Assembly (NCBI GenBank): GCA_016235665.1
Contig: JACRJI010000014.1
Coordinates: forward strand, 62,001-126,000
Direction: 5' to 3'
Length of the DNA stretch: 64,000 nucleotides
DNA from: a candidate division TA06 bacterium
GTDB lineage: Bacteria; Edwardsbacteria; AC1; EtOH8
Positions 41,928 through 50,054 of the stretch are shown in pieces; positions within the stretch are counted from its first letter, which is position 1; each line of letters opens with the position of its first letter. The notes beneath the pieces are model-generated. The model saw only the letters and a list, made by a program, of their open reading frames with translations, had not been told where the DNA came from and did not search any database. Position numbers and translations under genes: made by a program.

Positions 41928-42229
41928 TGATTAAGAAGATCAAGCCGCTCCCTCCAATTAAACAATCTATTAATAAAACTGATTGGAATAAATTAAAGTT
42001 TTATAGGTTTCTTTGTTGGGTGCTCTCAAGTATTCTTATTGTATCGGCTTTATCAATAATAGCGCATTTTGCTTTTCTTGTTTTCACGGAGGGTTTTTGT
42101 TCTGAAGAAGCAGCTAAATATGCTATGTATCTTGTAGCAGGTAGTTATGCGTTTTTAATTATCGATAGAATAAAAATTAAACAGTTATTGGGAATAAAAG
42201 ATGTTTCGTATATCGACGAAGGCACATAA
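41927..42229 (+). CDS. small membrane protein, two helices
   Basis: A 100-residue protein with two hydrophobic segments (FLCWVLSSILIVSALSIIAH and YAMYLVAGSYAFLIIDRI) and a basic N-terminus. No family recognised. The ATG at 41927 follows GGAGGAG and shares a base with the zinc-ribbon stop; the frame is open slightly upstream but that start has no ribosome site. It probably forms a unit with the zinc-ribbon protein. Confidence 0.6.
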   Translation: MIKKIKPLPPIKQSINKTDWNKLKFYRFLCWVLSSILIVSALSIIAHFAFLVFTEGFCSEEAAKYAMYLVAGSYAFLIIDRIKIKQLLGIKDVSYIDEGT

Positions 42230-42272
42230 GAATAAACACCCCATTAATACTACTAAAGGCTATAAATAGAAT

Positions 42273-42779
42273 ATGACTCTTTACTGCACCAACAAACTTC
42301 TCACCCAATGGGGAATATCTCCGGATAAATGCATAAACAAACCATCACAATCATTTATGGAAGACTGGACAGCCACGTATTTCATATTTGATGACAGGCT
42401 AATTTATTTGTTTGTTAACAACGCTACTTTGTTTTCATTCGTGCTCAAGGACATTGATCTTAAAAATATAGAATATGAGTTCAAGTCGGGAGTGTCCGAT
42501 GCACTGCATAGGGCAGGGATTTCATTTGAATCAATCGGCAAGATTACCAAAGAAAATAAAAATATTGTATTCGCGAAAAACACCGACCGGCGCATCTTAG
42601 GCTCGATGAACAACCTGGTCTCTCTATATCAGTACACCATGAGCCAACACAGAAGTTTCGACACGGTCAATATGAGCGAGGTCGAAAGCAAAATGCTGAA
42701 AGTGCCGTTTAAACATTTATCCTATAAACAACCGGTAGAAATGCTGAAGGAAAGATTAAAGATTGAAAACAACATTTAA
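42273..42779 (+). CDS. DUF6933-like protein (copy A)
   Basis: A 168-residue soluble protein: MTLYCTNKLLTQWG at the start, DWTATYFIFDDRLIYLFVNN and KNTDRRILGSMNNLVSLYQY further on. The pattern of T-x-K-L-L start, W-x-A/V-x-x-F, L-F-V-N-N and R-x-L-G-S-x-N-x-L fits DUF6933, a family of unknown function often near transcription regulators. A clear paralogue (copy B) lies about 1.2 kb downstream. Between them are a SpoIIAA-like and a winged-helix gene, all on the same strand. Confidence 0.7.
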   Translation: MTLYCTNKLLTQWGISPDKCINKPSQSFMEDWTATYFIFDDRLIYLFVNNATLFSFVLKDIDLKNIEYEFKSGVSDALHRAGISFESIGKITKENKNIVFAKNTDRRILGSMNNLVSLYQYTMSQHRSFDTVNMSEVESKMLKVPFKHLSYKQPVEMLKERLKIENNI

Positions 42780-42797
42780 TAAATAAGGAATAAAAAT

Positions 42798-43172
42798 ATG
42801 GAACCAAGTTATAAAGTCTGGGTGGATCCCGTCAAAAACCGGTTATATCTGATTTTGAAAGGTTCCATCCCCGACGACATGGCCAAAATCGCCGCCGATA
42901 AAACCATTGAAGAAGCAAAGAAACTACAGTCGGGGTTTTTTGTCGTCAACGATATTTCCGAAATGCAACCAACAGGCTTTAAGGGTGCCGCGGAGATCAA
43001 ACGAGCCCAAGCTTTCTTGGGGTATCTCGGTGTCAGGCGTATAATTCGTGTAGTTCCCCAAACCGGCCTCGAGGCTAAAAAGCAGTTTGAAAACCCTATT
43101 CAAGGTTATCCCGTCGCCAATACGGCTTTTTCGATAGAGGAAGCCGACGCCATATTGGATAAACCGGCATAA
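42798..43172 (+). CDS. SpoIIAA/STAS-like domain protein
   Basis: A 124-residue soluble protein with alternating strands and helices: VWVDPVKNRLYLILKGSIPD, then GFFVVNDISEMQPTGFKGAA. This fits the SpoIIAA-like/STAS fold (strand with D-I-S and following helix), which in relatives binds lipids or regulates anti-sigma factors. No phosphorylatable serine of the SpoIIAA type is evident. Ribosome site AAGGAA. Function unknown. Confidence 0.6.
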   Translation: MEPSYKVWVDPVKNRLYLILKGSIPDDMAKIAADKTIEEAKKLQSGFFVVNDISEMQPTGFKGAAEIKRAQAFLGYLGVRRIIRVVPQTGLEAKKQFENPIQGYPVANTAFSIEEADAILDKPA

Positions 43173-43209
43173 GCCGGTATCAAACCATAATATGAAGGAG
43201 GGAACCAAA

Positions 43210-43410
43210 ATGTGGACTCCGATCATAGGTCAAAATGCAGGCGTTTTGTGGAAAATGCTAAACACCAAGGATGAGCAAAACCTCAGCGCTCTGAAAAAGC
43301 AGGCCAAGTTGGACGACAAGCAACTTTATCTGGCGTTGGGTTGGCTGGCTCGGGAAGACAAGGTGAAATTTACCCAAAGCAAGCAACAAGTCATTGTTTT
43401 CCTGAAATAA
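43210..43410 (+). CDS. winged helix-turn-helix protein, DUF2582 family
   Basis: A 66-residue protein MWTPIIGQNAGVLWKMLN with SALKKQAKLDDKQLYLALGW as probable recognition helices and EDKVKFTQSKQQVIVFLK as wing. This is the DUF2582 winged-helix pattern. The start at 43210 is chosen because the ribosome site GGAGGG (43197-43202) stands 7 bases before it; the ATG at 43192 would sit upstream of that site. It could be a small DNA-binding regulator; targets unknown. Confidence 0.75.
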   Translation: MWTPIIGQNAGVLWKMLNTKDEQNLSALKKQAKLDDKQLYLALGWLAREDKVKFTQSKQQVIVFLK

Positions 43411-43506
43411 GGATTATTGGACTGGCATTATCTACGCTCCGGCCGTAATTTTCGAATTGGTCGGTAATATAGCAATATTAAGGTAAATATAATATGAAAA
43501 TAAAAC

Positions 43507-44010
43507 ATGCGCTCGCTTAACTGCACTAGAAAGCTTGCCGACCATTTGGGATTATCAATTTCTCCAGACGAGCCAGAGCAGACACCGTCTATTCTTGGTG
43601 ACTGGACCGTTACCTATTTTCTTTTTGGCGATCAAACCATTTATCTTTTTGTAAACAACGACACTCTATTCTCATTTACATCCAAGAATGTTAAAGCTGA
43701 TAATATTAAAACAGAATTTCTCTCTGGGTTGGTGGACGCCTTGTATCGAGCAGGCACGCCATTTGAAAAAATAAATATGATCCATGAAGAGTATTGCCAA
43801 ATAGCCATTGCAAAAAACACCAACAAAAGAATACTTGGATCAATTAATAATCTTATTTACCATTACGACTATACGATGAGGCGATCCTTGAAAAACGGAA
43901 ACACTAATTTAGATGCAGTAGAGGCAAAGATGATAAAACTACCATTTAAATATTTATCATATAAATACCCGATAGAGCTTTTGAAAGCGAAATTGGGGAG
44001 AGGAAGCTGA
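43507..44010 (+). CDS. DUF6933-like protein (copy B)
   Basis: A 167-residue paralogue of copy A: NCTRKLADHLG start, DWTVTYFLFGDQTIYLFVNN, KNTNKRILGSINNLIYHYDY and PFKYLSYKYPIELLKAKLG at the end. The two copies share the same spacing but have diverged well, so the duplication is not recent. No clear ribosome site precedes the ATG. Function unknown. Confidence 0.7.
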   Translation: MRSLNCTRKLADHLGLSISPDEPEQTPSILGDWTVTYFLFGDQTIYLFVNNDTLFSFTSKNVKADNIKTEFLSGLVDALYRAGTPFEKINMIHEEYCQIAIAKNTNKRILGSINNLIYHYDYTMRRSLKNGNTNLDAVEAKMIKLPFKYLSYKYPIELLKAKLGRGS

Positions 44011-44135
44011 TTCATTATTGGATGATTGCAACTTGGCAGTACTACATAGTAAGAGAATCCAAAAACAACCTGGCTCTGAATATCAGCAGATCACGAATAA
44101 CTATAATTTATCAACTATATACCAACCGGAGGAAT

Positions 44136-44402
44136 ATGATGCCCAACGACGAAGATATTGAAAAGGAAATAGAGAAACGGATAAAAAATGCTAACGTGGT
44201 AAGCCACGGTGTTTGGAATATTGGCGTTACTGGTTCTCCAAGGCTATGTAAGAAATTCCACAATTACCCTGCGCATTTCATGTATTGGAAGGCCGGGGAT
44301 CCGGTTATTGCCCTAAAAATCAAAGAACATTTTCTGCAAAAGGGCATGAAAGAGGCTATCGGCCAGGACGATGCGAAGGCCGACTATGTTTTTATCTATT
44401 GA
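44136..44402 (+). CDS. hypothetical protein, intact copy of a duplicated gene
   Basis: An 88-residue soluble protein beginning MMPNDEDIEKEIEKRIKNAN, preceded by GGAGG. Core: SPRLCKKFHNYPAHFMYWKA, then a helix GDPVIALKIKEHFLQKGMKE, and the end DYVFIY. Family not recognised. The frame is open upstream but without a ribosome site. A shortened second copy is found at 49037-49120, and the two flank the hemerythrin-kinase block as direct repeats. Confidence 0.65.
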   Translation: MMPNDEDIEKEIEKRIKNANVVSHGVWNIGVTGSPRLCKKFHNYPAHFMYWKAGDPVIALKIKEHFLQKGMKEAIGQDDAKADYVFIY

Positions 44403-44496
44403 GCAATGCTTCTCTCGCCGGTAAACGTAGCCAATAGACTCCGCGGCAAGCAACAAACCATTATTCATTGAAAACAATTCTTAGAGAGCAGTAAAT

Positions 44497-44793
44497 ATGT
44501 ATGCAACAGCGCTTACCGAAAGTGAAGAAAAATTAGGTTTTGTGTTGGGCGAAATGCCAAGCACCAGAAGCCAGTGTTTGCCTGAACCGGAAATTGTTCC
44601 AGCAGTATTGTTCAAATTTGATGAAAACAATATTGTTGTTAAGGTTATAAATCCGATGGGCGGTTACCGTTACTGCCACAAACACCGTCGTAAGTCTGGC
44701 TGGATAACCGTTAGCAATGTCGAGGTTGACCCCGACGAGGCCATTTTAAAGTCAAGGGAATATCTTTGTAACTTGAAAATAACGGAGGAATAA
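44497..44793 (+). CDS. hypothetical protein upstream of hemerythrin
   Basis: A 98-residue soluble protein with LGEMPSTRSQCLPEPEIVPA and GGYRYCHKHRRKSGWITVSN; the C-x-x-x-x-x and Y-C-H-K-H residues could bind metal but this is speculation. No family recognised. It lies 3 bases before the hemerythrin ATG, and its terminal codons contain the hemerythrin ribosome site GGAGG, so both are co-translated and may work together. Confidence 0.6.
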   Translation: MYATALTESEEKLGFVLGEMPSTRSQCLPEPEIVPAVLFKFDENNIVVKVINPMGGYRYCHKHRRKSGWITVSNVEVDPDEAILKSREYLCNLKITEE

Positions 44794-44796
44794 AAA

Positions 44797-45204
44797 ATGC
44801 CACAAATGCAATGGACCGATGAATTAAGCGTGAACATCCAGACAATCGATGATCAACACAAAAAACTTATCGGACTCATTAATAGTCTGTATACGGCCAT
44901 GAAGGTGGGCCATGGAAAATCAGTGCTTGACCAGGTGTTAACGGAAATGACGAACTATGCCGCCTATCATTTCAAAACTGAAAAAGATTTATTTGAACGT
45001 TACCAGTATCCTGATACCATACAACACCTGCAAGAACATAATGAGTTTGCAAAGACAATAAACGGGTTAAAGGAAAAACATGAAAAGGGGCAGCTTACCG
45101 CCAGCATAGAAACCATGCTCTTTTTGCGGGAATGGCTGTCCAAACATATTTTAGAAACCGATAAAAAGTACGTGCCGTTTTTGAAAGACAAGGGTGTCAT
45201 TTAA
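44797..45204 (+). CDS. bacteriohemerythrin
   Basis: A 135-residue oxygen-binding protein with a non-heme di-iron site. All seven ligands are present at canonical spacing: H21 (DDQHKKL), H58 and E62 (YAAYHFKTEKDLF), H77 and H81 (QHLQEHNEF), H117 and D122 (LSKHILETDKKY). No extra domain. It may sense or carry O2, or supply it to an enzyme. The gene sits 77 bases before a large hybrid sensor kinase, suggesting a role in O2-linked signalling; that link is inference. Confidence 0.95.
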   Translation: MPQMQWTDELSVNIQTIDDQHKKLIGLINSLYTAMKVGHGKSVLDQVLTEMTNYAAYHFKTEKDLFERYQYPDTIQHLQEHNEFAKTINGLKEKHEKGQLTASIETMLFLREWLSKHILETDKKYVPFLKDKGVI

Positions 45205-45281
45205 CATTTGTAAGCATTGTATAGTGACAAAGAACAGTCTTTGGGGCCGCATAAAACCATATCGGAATAGGGGAATATTGC

Positions 45282-48200
45282 ATGAGAGCAAAAGCTGAGA
45301 AACGCGCTACTCGGGAATTGATAGTATTGCTTGTTATTTTGTCGGTGATTCTTCTTGCGATTGTTTTAGGATCAATGTATTTTTACCGACGACAGGCCAA
45401 AACAATAGCCGAAGCTCAGAAGCAGAATCTGGCAATGGTAGCTGATCTCAAATGCTTCATGATAGAAAATTGGTACCAGGAGAGGATGAATAATGCCTGG
45501 GGCATTGCCGACAGCCGCTCCTTTGCGGAGACTGCGTTCCGTTGGTTTGCAAATCCCGCGGATGGCTCTTTGAAGGAAGCTGTGGCCACTCGCATAGGGT
45601 CTTTAATGAGGTACAAACAATATAGCGCCATTTTGCTGCTTAAGCCAGATGGCACGGTGATGATGGCTGCCAATGACACCAGTAAACATACCGGTCCGAG
45701 GGTAAATGGCCTTACCCGCCAAGCGCTCAATACCAGACAGATTGTTACCAGTGATATTTACTTTTGTCCCGTAGCCAAACACCCCCACTTGGATTTTATC
45801 GCGCCGATAAACCTCGGACGTAAAAAAGTGGGGGTGATGCTTTTGAGGGTTGATCCAAAGACGTATTTCTATCCCTTCATCAACAATTGGCCAACCTCCA
45901 GCCGGACTTCCGAGACTTTATTGATAGAACGAGATGGAGATTCGGTGCTTTTTATGAACGATGTTCGTCATAAAAAGGGTACTGCCCTGAAAATGCGAGA
46001 GCCGTTATCGAAAAAAGAACTTCCGGCGGTGATGGCGGTAACAGGAAAAACAGGGACAGTAGAGGGACGAGATTACCGAGGCATGCCGGTACTGGCCGCC
46101 ATTAGAAAAATATCTGGTACAAACTGGTATATGGTAGCCAAGGTGGACTCTGATGAAGTGTATGCGCCAATAAAAAGTTTGTTTACGATCATTGCCTTAC
46201 TGGCCGTTATTCTTTCAATTGCGGTCACTGGAGCGATGGGTATGGTTTGGTATCGTCGCCGGCATCATTACTTAAGGTCCATTATGACGGCTGAAATGCA
46301 ACTTCAGGAGGCCAATCAGAAGCTTATCGAGAGCAATCAGGAATTGGAAGCTTCAGTTGAGGAGCTGACCGCTTCTGAGCAAGAACTCAGAACAGCCGAG
46401 GAGGAACTCCAACAGCAATATGCTCAATTGCAAAAAAGCGAAGAGAGATACCACTCAACGCTTGACAATATGCAAGAGGGATGTCAGATAGTAGATCGCA
46501 ATTGGCGGTATGTGTATATTAACGATGCTGCCGAAAGACACAACCGCAAACCAAAAGCCGAAATGTTGGGTAATGTTATGGCCGATATGTGGCCGGGCAT
46601 AGAAACTACCGGGGTGTATGCCGCCGAACGCCGCTGCATGGAAGATGCCGTCTCCTGTATTATGGAAAATGAATTTGTTTTTTCCGATGGAACCAAGGGG
46701 TGGTTTGCTTTAAGCATATTGCCGGTGCCCGAAGGTATATTTATTCTATCTGTGGACATAACGTTGCGAAAACGAGCAGAACTTGAACAAAAGCTAACGG
46801 TGGAAATATTGCAATTATTGAATCGAGCCGAGGAATCCCATCAAATTGTTGAAGATATACTTGATACAATAAAACCCATTACCGGCTGCGAGGCCTTGGC
46901 TATCCGGCTAAAAGATAATGGCGATTACCCGTATTACATGACAAACGGCTTTCCCAAAGAATTTGTTGAAAAAGAACGAAGCTTATGCGCCCGTACCATC
47001 CAAGGTGATTTGGTGACGGGTCCGGACGGCAAACCTTTTTTGGAGTGTATGTGCGGCAATATAATAAAAGGACGCACCGATCCGACGAAATCATTTTTTA
47101 CCCCAGGAGGCAGTTTTTGGAGCAATTATACTTCAGAATTGCTTGCTTCGACTAACGATGCCGACCGCCAAACGCATACACGCAATTATTGTAATAAGAT
47201 GGGTTACGAGTCGGTGGCGTTAATTCCTTTAAAATCCGAAGACGATATAATAGGGCTGTTGCAGTTGAATGATCGCACAAAAAACAAATTTACCCGGGAA
47301 TTTATAGAATATTTAGAAGGCATAGGCTCCAGTATTGGGATCGCTTTAAGCCGTAAAAAACATCAAATGGAAATTCAGGCGCAAAGGCAACAATTGATGG
47401 CCAACAACGAAGAACTGATGGCGGCCGAGCAAGAATTGAAAGCAGCTGAGGAAGAGCTGAAACAGCAACTGGAGGAACTGGTAAAGAATCAAGAAGCACT
47501 TTACCAAAGTGTTGAACAGTTCCGGCTATTATTTGAAAACGCTCCAGATGCCATCTATATTCAAATTGACGGGAAATTTAAATATGCCAATACTGCCTGT
47601 CTCCGCCTCTATGCAGCGGATAAGGCAGGTCAGTTGTTGGGTACAGCTGTATCTGAACGGATCCATCCTGATTGCCGTGAATTGGCGGGTGAGAGGGATA
47701 GAACCCTGATTCAGGAACGCAAAGCGGTTCCTCTGGTAGAGTATAGGCATGTAAGATTAGACGGAACACTGGTGGATGTGGAAGTATCTGCGGTGCCATT
47801 TGTATACAAGAATGAATCAGGCGCATTGGTTTTTGTAAGAGATATCAGCCGCCGGAAAAGTATCGAGGAGGAGTTGCGCCACTCACAGAAAATAGAGGCC
47901 ATTGGTCTTTTGGCGGGAGGAGTGGCTCATGACTTCAATAATATGTTGGCTGGGATCATTGGCAACGCTGAACTTCTGACTATAAAACTATTAAGAGATA
48001 AAGAACTATCAGGGTATGTTAACAACATTGCTAATGCTGCTGAGCATGCCGCTTCTCTTACCCGCCAACTATTGACCTTTGCAAGAAAGGGCCAAATGAT
48101 CCGGCAACCTGTTGACATCCATAAACTGATAACAGATACATGTAATATTTTAGGAAAGACCATAGATCGCCGGATAATGGTAAAATGGAATTTTGGAGCT

Positions 48201-49016
48201 CCCCGGCCAGTGGTCGTCGGGGATCCCTCCCAATTGGAAAATATGTTATTAAATCTTGGGGTTAATGCCAGGGATGCCATGCCAAAGGGTGGAGTGCTGA
48301 CTTACTCTACCCAGGAAAAATTGCTGGATGCCGGTTTTATAGTCGGTCGCGGTTATTCCATAGAACCAGGAAAATATATGCTGGTATCCGTTTCTGACAC
48401 CGGGTGCGGGATGGATGAAGGAACCAAACGCCGCATATTTGAACCATTCTTTACCACTAAGGACTCCGGAAAAGGAACAGGGTTGGGTCTGGCCAGCGTG
48501 TACGGAACGGTTATGAGCCATTTAGGTGTAATCGAGGTTGAAAGCAAACTTGGTGAAGGGGCAACTTTTAACATTTATCTACCGCTGGCTCAAGCCGAGG
48601 TATTGGTGGAAACTGAAAAGGATATAACGATATCTGCAGAATCTGGTCATGGAAGGATATTGCTGGTTGACGACGAAGAGATGATCCGGAAAATGGCCGA
48701 AAACTTGCTTGTTTATCTAGGCTATGAAGTGCACACTTGCCGGGATGGGGCAGAAGCTGTAAGTTACTATGCTGACAATGGCAAGGAAATAAACCTCGTT
48801 ATAATGGATATGATCATGCCGGTGATGAACGGAATGGACGCTTTCCTTGAATTAAAAAGAATAAACCCGTCGGTAAAGGTATTAATATCCTCCGGTTTCA
48901 GTGCGAGCGGAGAAACACATGAAATGTTAAAACTTGGCGTCATAGATTTTATAGGAAAACCTTACCGCGTGACGGAACTATCGGCAAAAATCAAGAAAGC
49001 TATCGAAGGGGAATGA
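45282..49016 (+). CDS. hybrid sensor histidine kinase (Cache-PAS-GAF-PAS-HK-REC)
   Basis: A 1244-residue membrane sensor. Order: transmembrane helix (about residues 15-33), periplasmic Cache-type region (about 50-300), second helix (about 305-330), coiled coil rich in E/Q (340-385), PAS (about 390-510), GAF (about 515-695), coiled coil (700-745), PAS (about 745-865), kinase core with H883 in GGVAHDFNNMLAGIIGN, ATPase with NLGVNARDAMP and KGTGLGLASVYG, and a C-terminal receiver with D1176 in VIMDMIMPVMNG. It senses an external small molecule and internal signals. No separate output regulator is adjacent, so the final target is unknown. Confidence 0.94.
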   Translation: MRAKAEKRATRELIVLLVILSVILLAIVLGSMYFYRRQAKTIAEAQKQNLAMVADLKCFMIENWYQERMNNAWGIADSRSFAETAFRWFANPADGSLKEAVATRIGSLMRYKQYSAILLLKPDGTVMMAANDTSKHTGPRVNGLTRQALNTRQIVTSDIYFCPVAKHPHLDFIAPINLGRKKVGVMLLRVDPKTYFYPFINNWPTSSRTSETLLIERDGDSVLFMNDVRHKKGTALKMREPLSKKELPAVMAVTGKTGTVEGRDYRGMPVLAAIRKISGTNWYMVAKVDSDEVYAPIKSLFTIIALLAVILSIAVTGAMGMVWYRRRHHYLRSIMTAEMQLQEANQKLIESNQELEASVEELTASEQELRTAEEELQQQYAQLQKSEERYHSTLDNMQEGCQIVDRNWRYVYINDAAERHNRKPKAEMLGNVMADMWPGIETTGVYAAERRCMEDAVSCIMENEFVFSDGTKGWFALSILPVPEGIFILSVDITLRKRAELEQKLTVEILQLLNRAEESHQIVEDILDTIKPITGCEALAIRLKDNGDYPYYMTNGFPKEFVEKERSLCARTIQGDLVTGPDGKPFLECMCGNIIKGRTDPTKSFFTPGGSFWSNYTSELLASTNDADRQTHTRNYCNKMGYESVALIPLKSEDDIIGLLQLNDRTKNKFTREFIEYLEGIGSSIGIALSRKKHQMEIQAQRQQLMANNEELMAAEQELKAAEEELKQQLEELVKNQEALYQSVEQFRLLFENAPDAIYIQIDGKFKYANTACLRLYAADKAGQLLGTAVSERIHPDCRELAGERDRTLIQERKAVPLVEYRHVRLDGTLVDVEVSAVPFVYKNESGALVFVRDISRRKSIEEELRHSQKIEAIGLLAGGVAHDFNNMLAGIIGNAELLTIKLLRDKELSGYVNNIANAAEHAASLTRQLLTFARKGQMIRQPVDIHKLITDTCNILGKTIDRRIMVKWNFGAPRPVVVGDPSQLENMLLNLGVNARDAMPKGGVLTYSTQEKLLDAGFIVGRGYSIEPGKYMLVSVSDTGCGMDEGTKRRIFEPFFTTKDSGKGTGLGLASVYGTVMSHLGVIEVESKLGEGATFNIYLPLAQAEVLVETEKDITISAESGHGRILLVDDEEMIRKMAENLLVYLGYEVHTCRDGAEAVSYYADNGKEINLVIMDMIMPVMNGMDAFLELKRINPSVKVLISSGFSASGETHEMLKLGVIDFIGKPYRVTELSAKIKKAIEGE

Positions 49017-49036
49017 TTCTACAGAAATGGCCGGCC

Positions 49037-49120
49037 GGTTCTCCAAGGCTATGTAAGAAATGCCATAATTTTCCGGCGCATTTCATGTATTGGAAGGCCG
49101 ATTATGTTTTCATTTATTAG
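49037..49120 (+). pseudogene. remnant copy of the 44136 gene with internal deletion
   Basis: Reads GSPRLCKKCHNFPAHFMYW then KADYVFIY and stop. Compared with the intact gene it lacks the first 30 or so residues and exactly 29 residues between KA and DYVFIY. In the intact gene the missing 87 bases lie between two copies of GAAGGCCG (44288-44295, 44375-44382), so the loss fits recombination or slippage between these repeats. The remnant starts 20 bases after the kinase stop. Confidence 0.8.
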
Positions 49121-49134
49121 GAGGCACGAGAATT

Positions 49135-49446
49135 ATGGCTTGGTCCAAGGACAAAAACGGAAATTGGCGTAATATCGAGGATATTGATGTTTATGACACT
49201 TGTTTTGAGGGTTTAAATGGTATTTGCGTGGTTTTTAAAATGTTTAATAGTAATTATGCTAGTAAAGAGAGTTACCGGGTGATTAGAACGGGCCGGGGAC
49301 ATATCCGTTCCATATTGGATCAATACATAGCTGAGCTAAAGGGCAAGAATAAGCTTTACGTTACCTGGCTTATAACACCCTCTTTTATACCCGAATTCCT
49401 CGCCGGCCTGTTAGATGAAAAACTGGAACTTATAATGAAAAACTAA
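49135..49446 (+). CDS. hypothetical protein
   Basis: A 103-residue soluble protein MAWSKDKNGNWRNIEDID with YDTCFEGLNGICVVFKMF and LYVTWLITPSFIPEFLAGLL. Family not recognised; no membrane segment of full length. Start chosen at 49135 after AGGAGG (49119-49124); an upstream ATG in the same frame would read through the remnant gene. A terminator follows, so it ends this transcription block. Confidence 0.6.
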   Translation: MAWSKDKNGNWRNIEDIDVYDTCFEGLNGICVVFKMFNSNYASKESYRVIRTGRGHIRSILDQYIAELKGKNKLYVTWLITPSFIPEFLAGLLDEKLELIMKN

Positions 49447-49510
49447 CAACGATAAATTTGATCAAATCGTTCGCAATATAATATCTCGAGATAAAACGAT
49501 ATAATATATA

Positions 49511-49540
49511 AAAAGCCGTTCCTTTTCAGGAACGGCTTTT
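49511..49540. terminator. bidirectional intrinsic terminator
   Basis: AAAAGCCGTTCCT / AGGAACGGCTTTT around TTTC: 13 perfect pairs between convergent genes. Confidence 0.9.
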
Positions 49541-49561
49541 TACGTTTACATAAGCATTAAT

Positions 49562-49906
49562 TTATTTTTTGATTTTCTTTTCCCTTACTAAATCAATAAT
49601 CTTAAGAGCAAGGTCAATATCGTCGGTGTCCTGTTCTTTGCATGTTTTAATCAGTTTTTCTAATAATTGTTTATGTGTATATTCGGTACTTTTCTCTTGG
49701 TCGAAAATGAAAAAACTACTGATATGCACATTCAAAGCTTTAGATATTTTGTCGAGTGTTTCAATAGAGGGGGATCTATGGCCACATTCTAACAGGGCAA
49801 TGTAATTATCACTCAAACCAGTAATTTCAGCTAAGTCGGCCTGAGTATATTTAGCGTCTTTACGTAACGCTTTTATTCTTTTTCCAATTATTAAAAGTAT
49901 ATTCAT
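49562..49906 (-). CDS. XRE-family transcription regulator (XRE-1)
   Basis: A 114-residue protein with an N-terminal Cro/CI helix-turn-helix: GKRIKALRKDAKYTQADLAE, then ITGLSDNYIALLECGHRSPS and LDKISKALNVHISSFF. The C-terminal 45 residues are charged and helical, perhaps for dimerisation. It is divergent from the lipoprotein/outer-membrane gene cluster that starts at 50055. The 148-base gap holds palindromes suitable as operators, so it probably controls that cluster and itself. Confidence 0.88.
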   Translation of the reverse strand: MNILLIIGKRIKALRKDAKYTQADLAEITGLSDNYIALLECGHRSPSIETLDKISKALNVHISSFFIFDQEKSTEYTHKQLLEKLIKTCKEQDTDDIDLALKIIDLVREKKIKK

Positions 49907-49959
49907 AGGCCTAATTTAACATCAAATCAACAACAAAGCTATTGACTAAAAGTAAAGAA

Positions 49960-49982
49960 AATATTAATATTATGGATAATAT
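49960..49982. promoter_or_regulatory. candidate operators between XRE-1 and the lipoprotein gene
   Basis: AATATTAATATT (49960-49971) is a perfect palindrome. It overlaps ATATTAT-GG-ATAATAT (49967-49982), with perfect 7-base arms. Both are directly upstream of the -35 box at 49984. Binding by XRE-1 is inferred from position. Confidence 0.4.
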
Positions 49983-49983
49983 A

Positions 49984-50012
49984 TTGACAATTAGTTATTA
50001 TTATGATATTAT
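49984..50012 (+). promoter_or_regulatory. sigma-70-type promoter of the lipoprotein gene
   Basis: TTGACA (49984-49989), 17 bases, TATTAT (50007-50012). The leader of about 36 bases has TAAGGAG (50041-50047) before the ATG. Confidence 0.75.
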
Positions 50013-50054
50013 TCTTCAAAATAAACCATAAAATCAAACATAAGGAGCATTACC

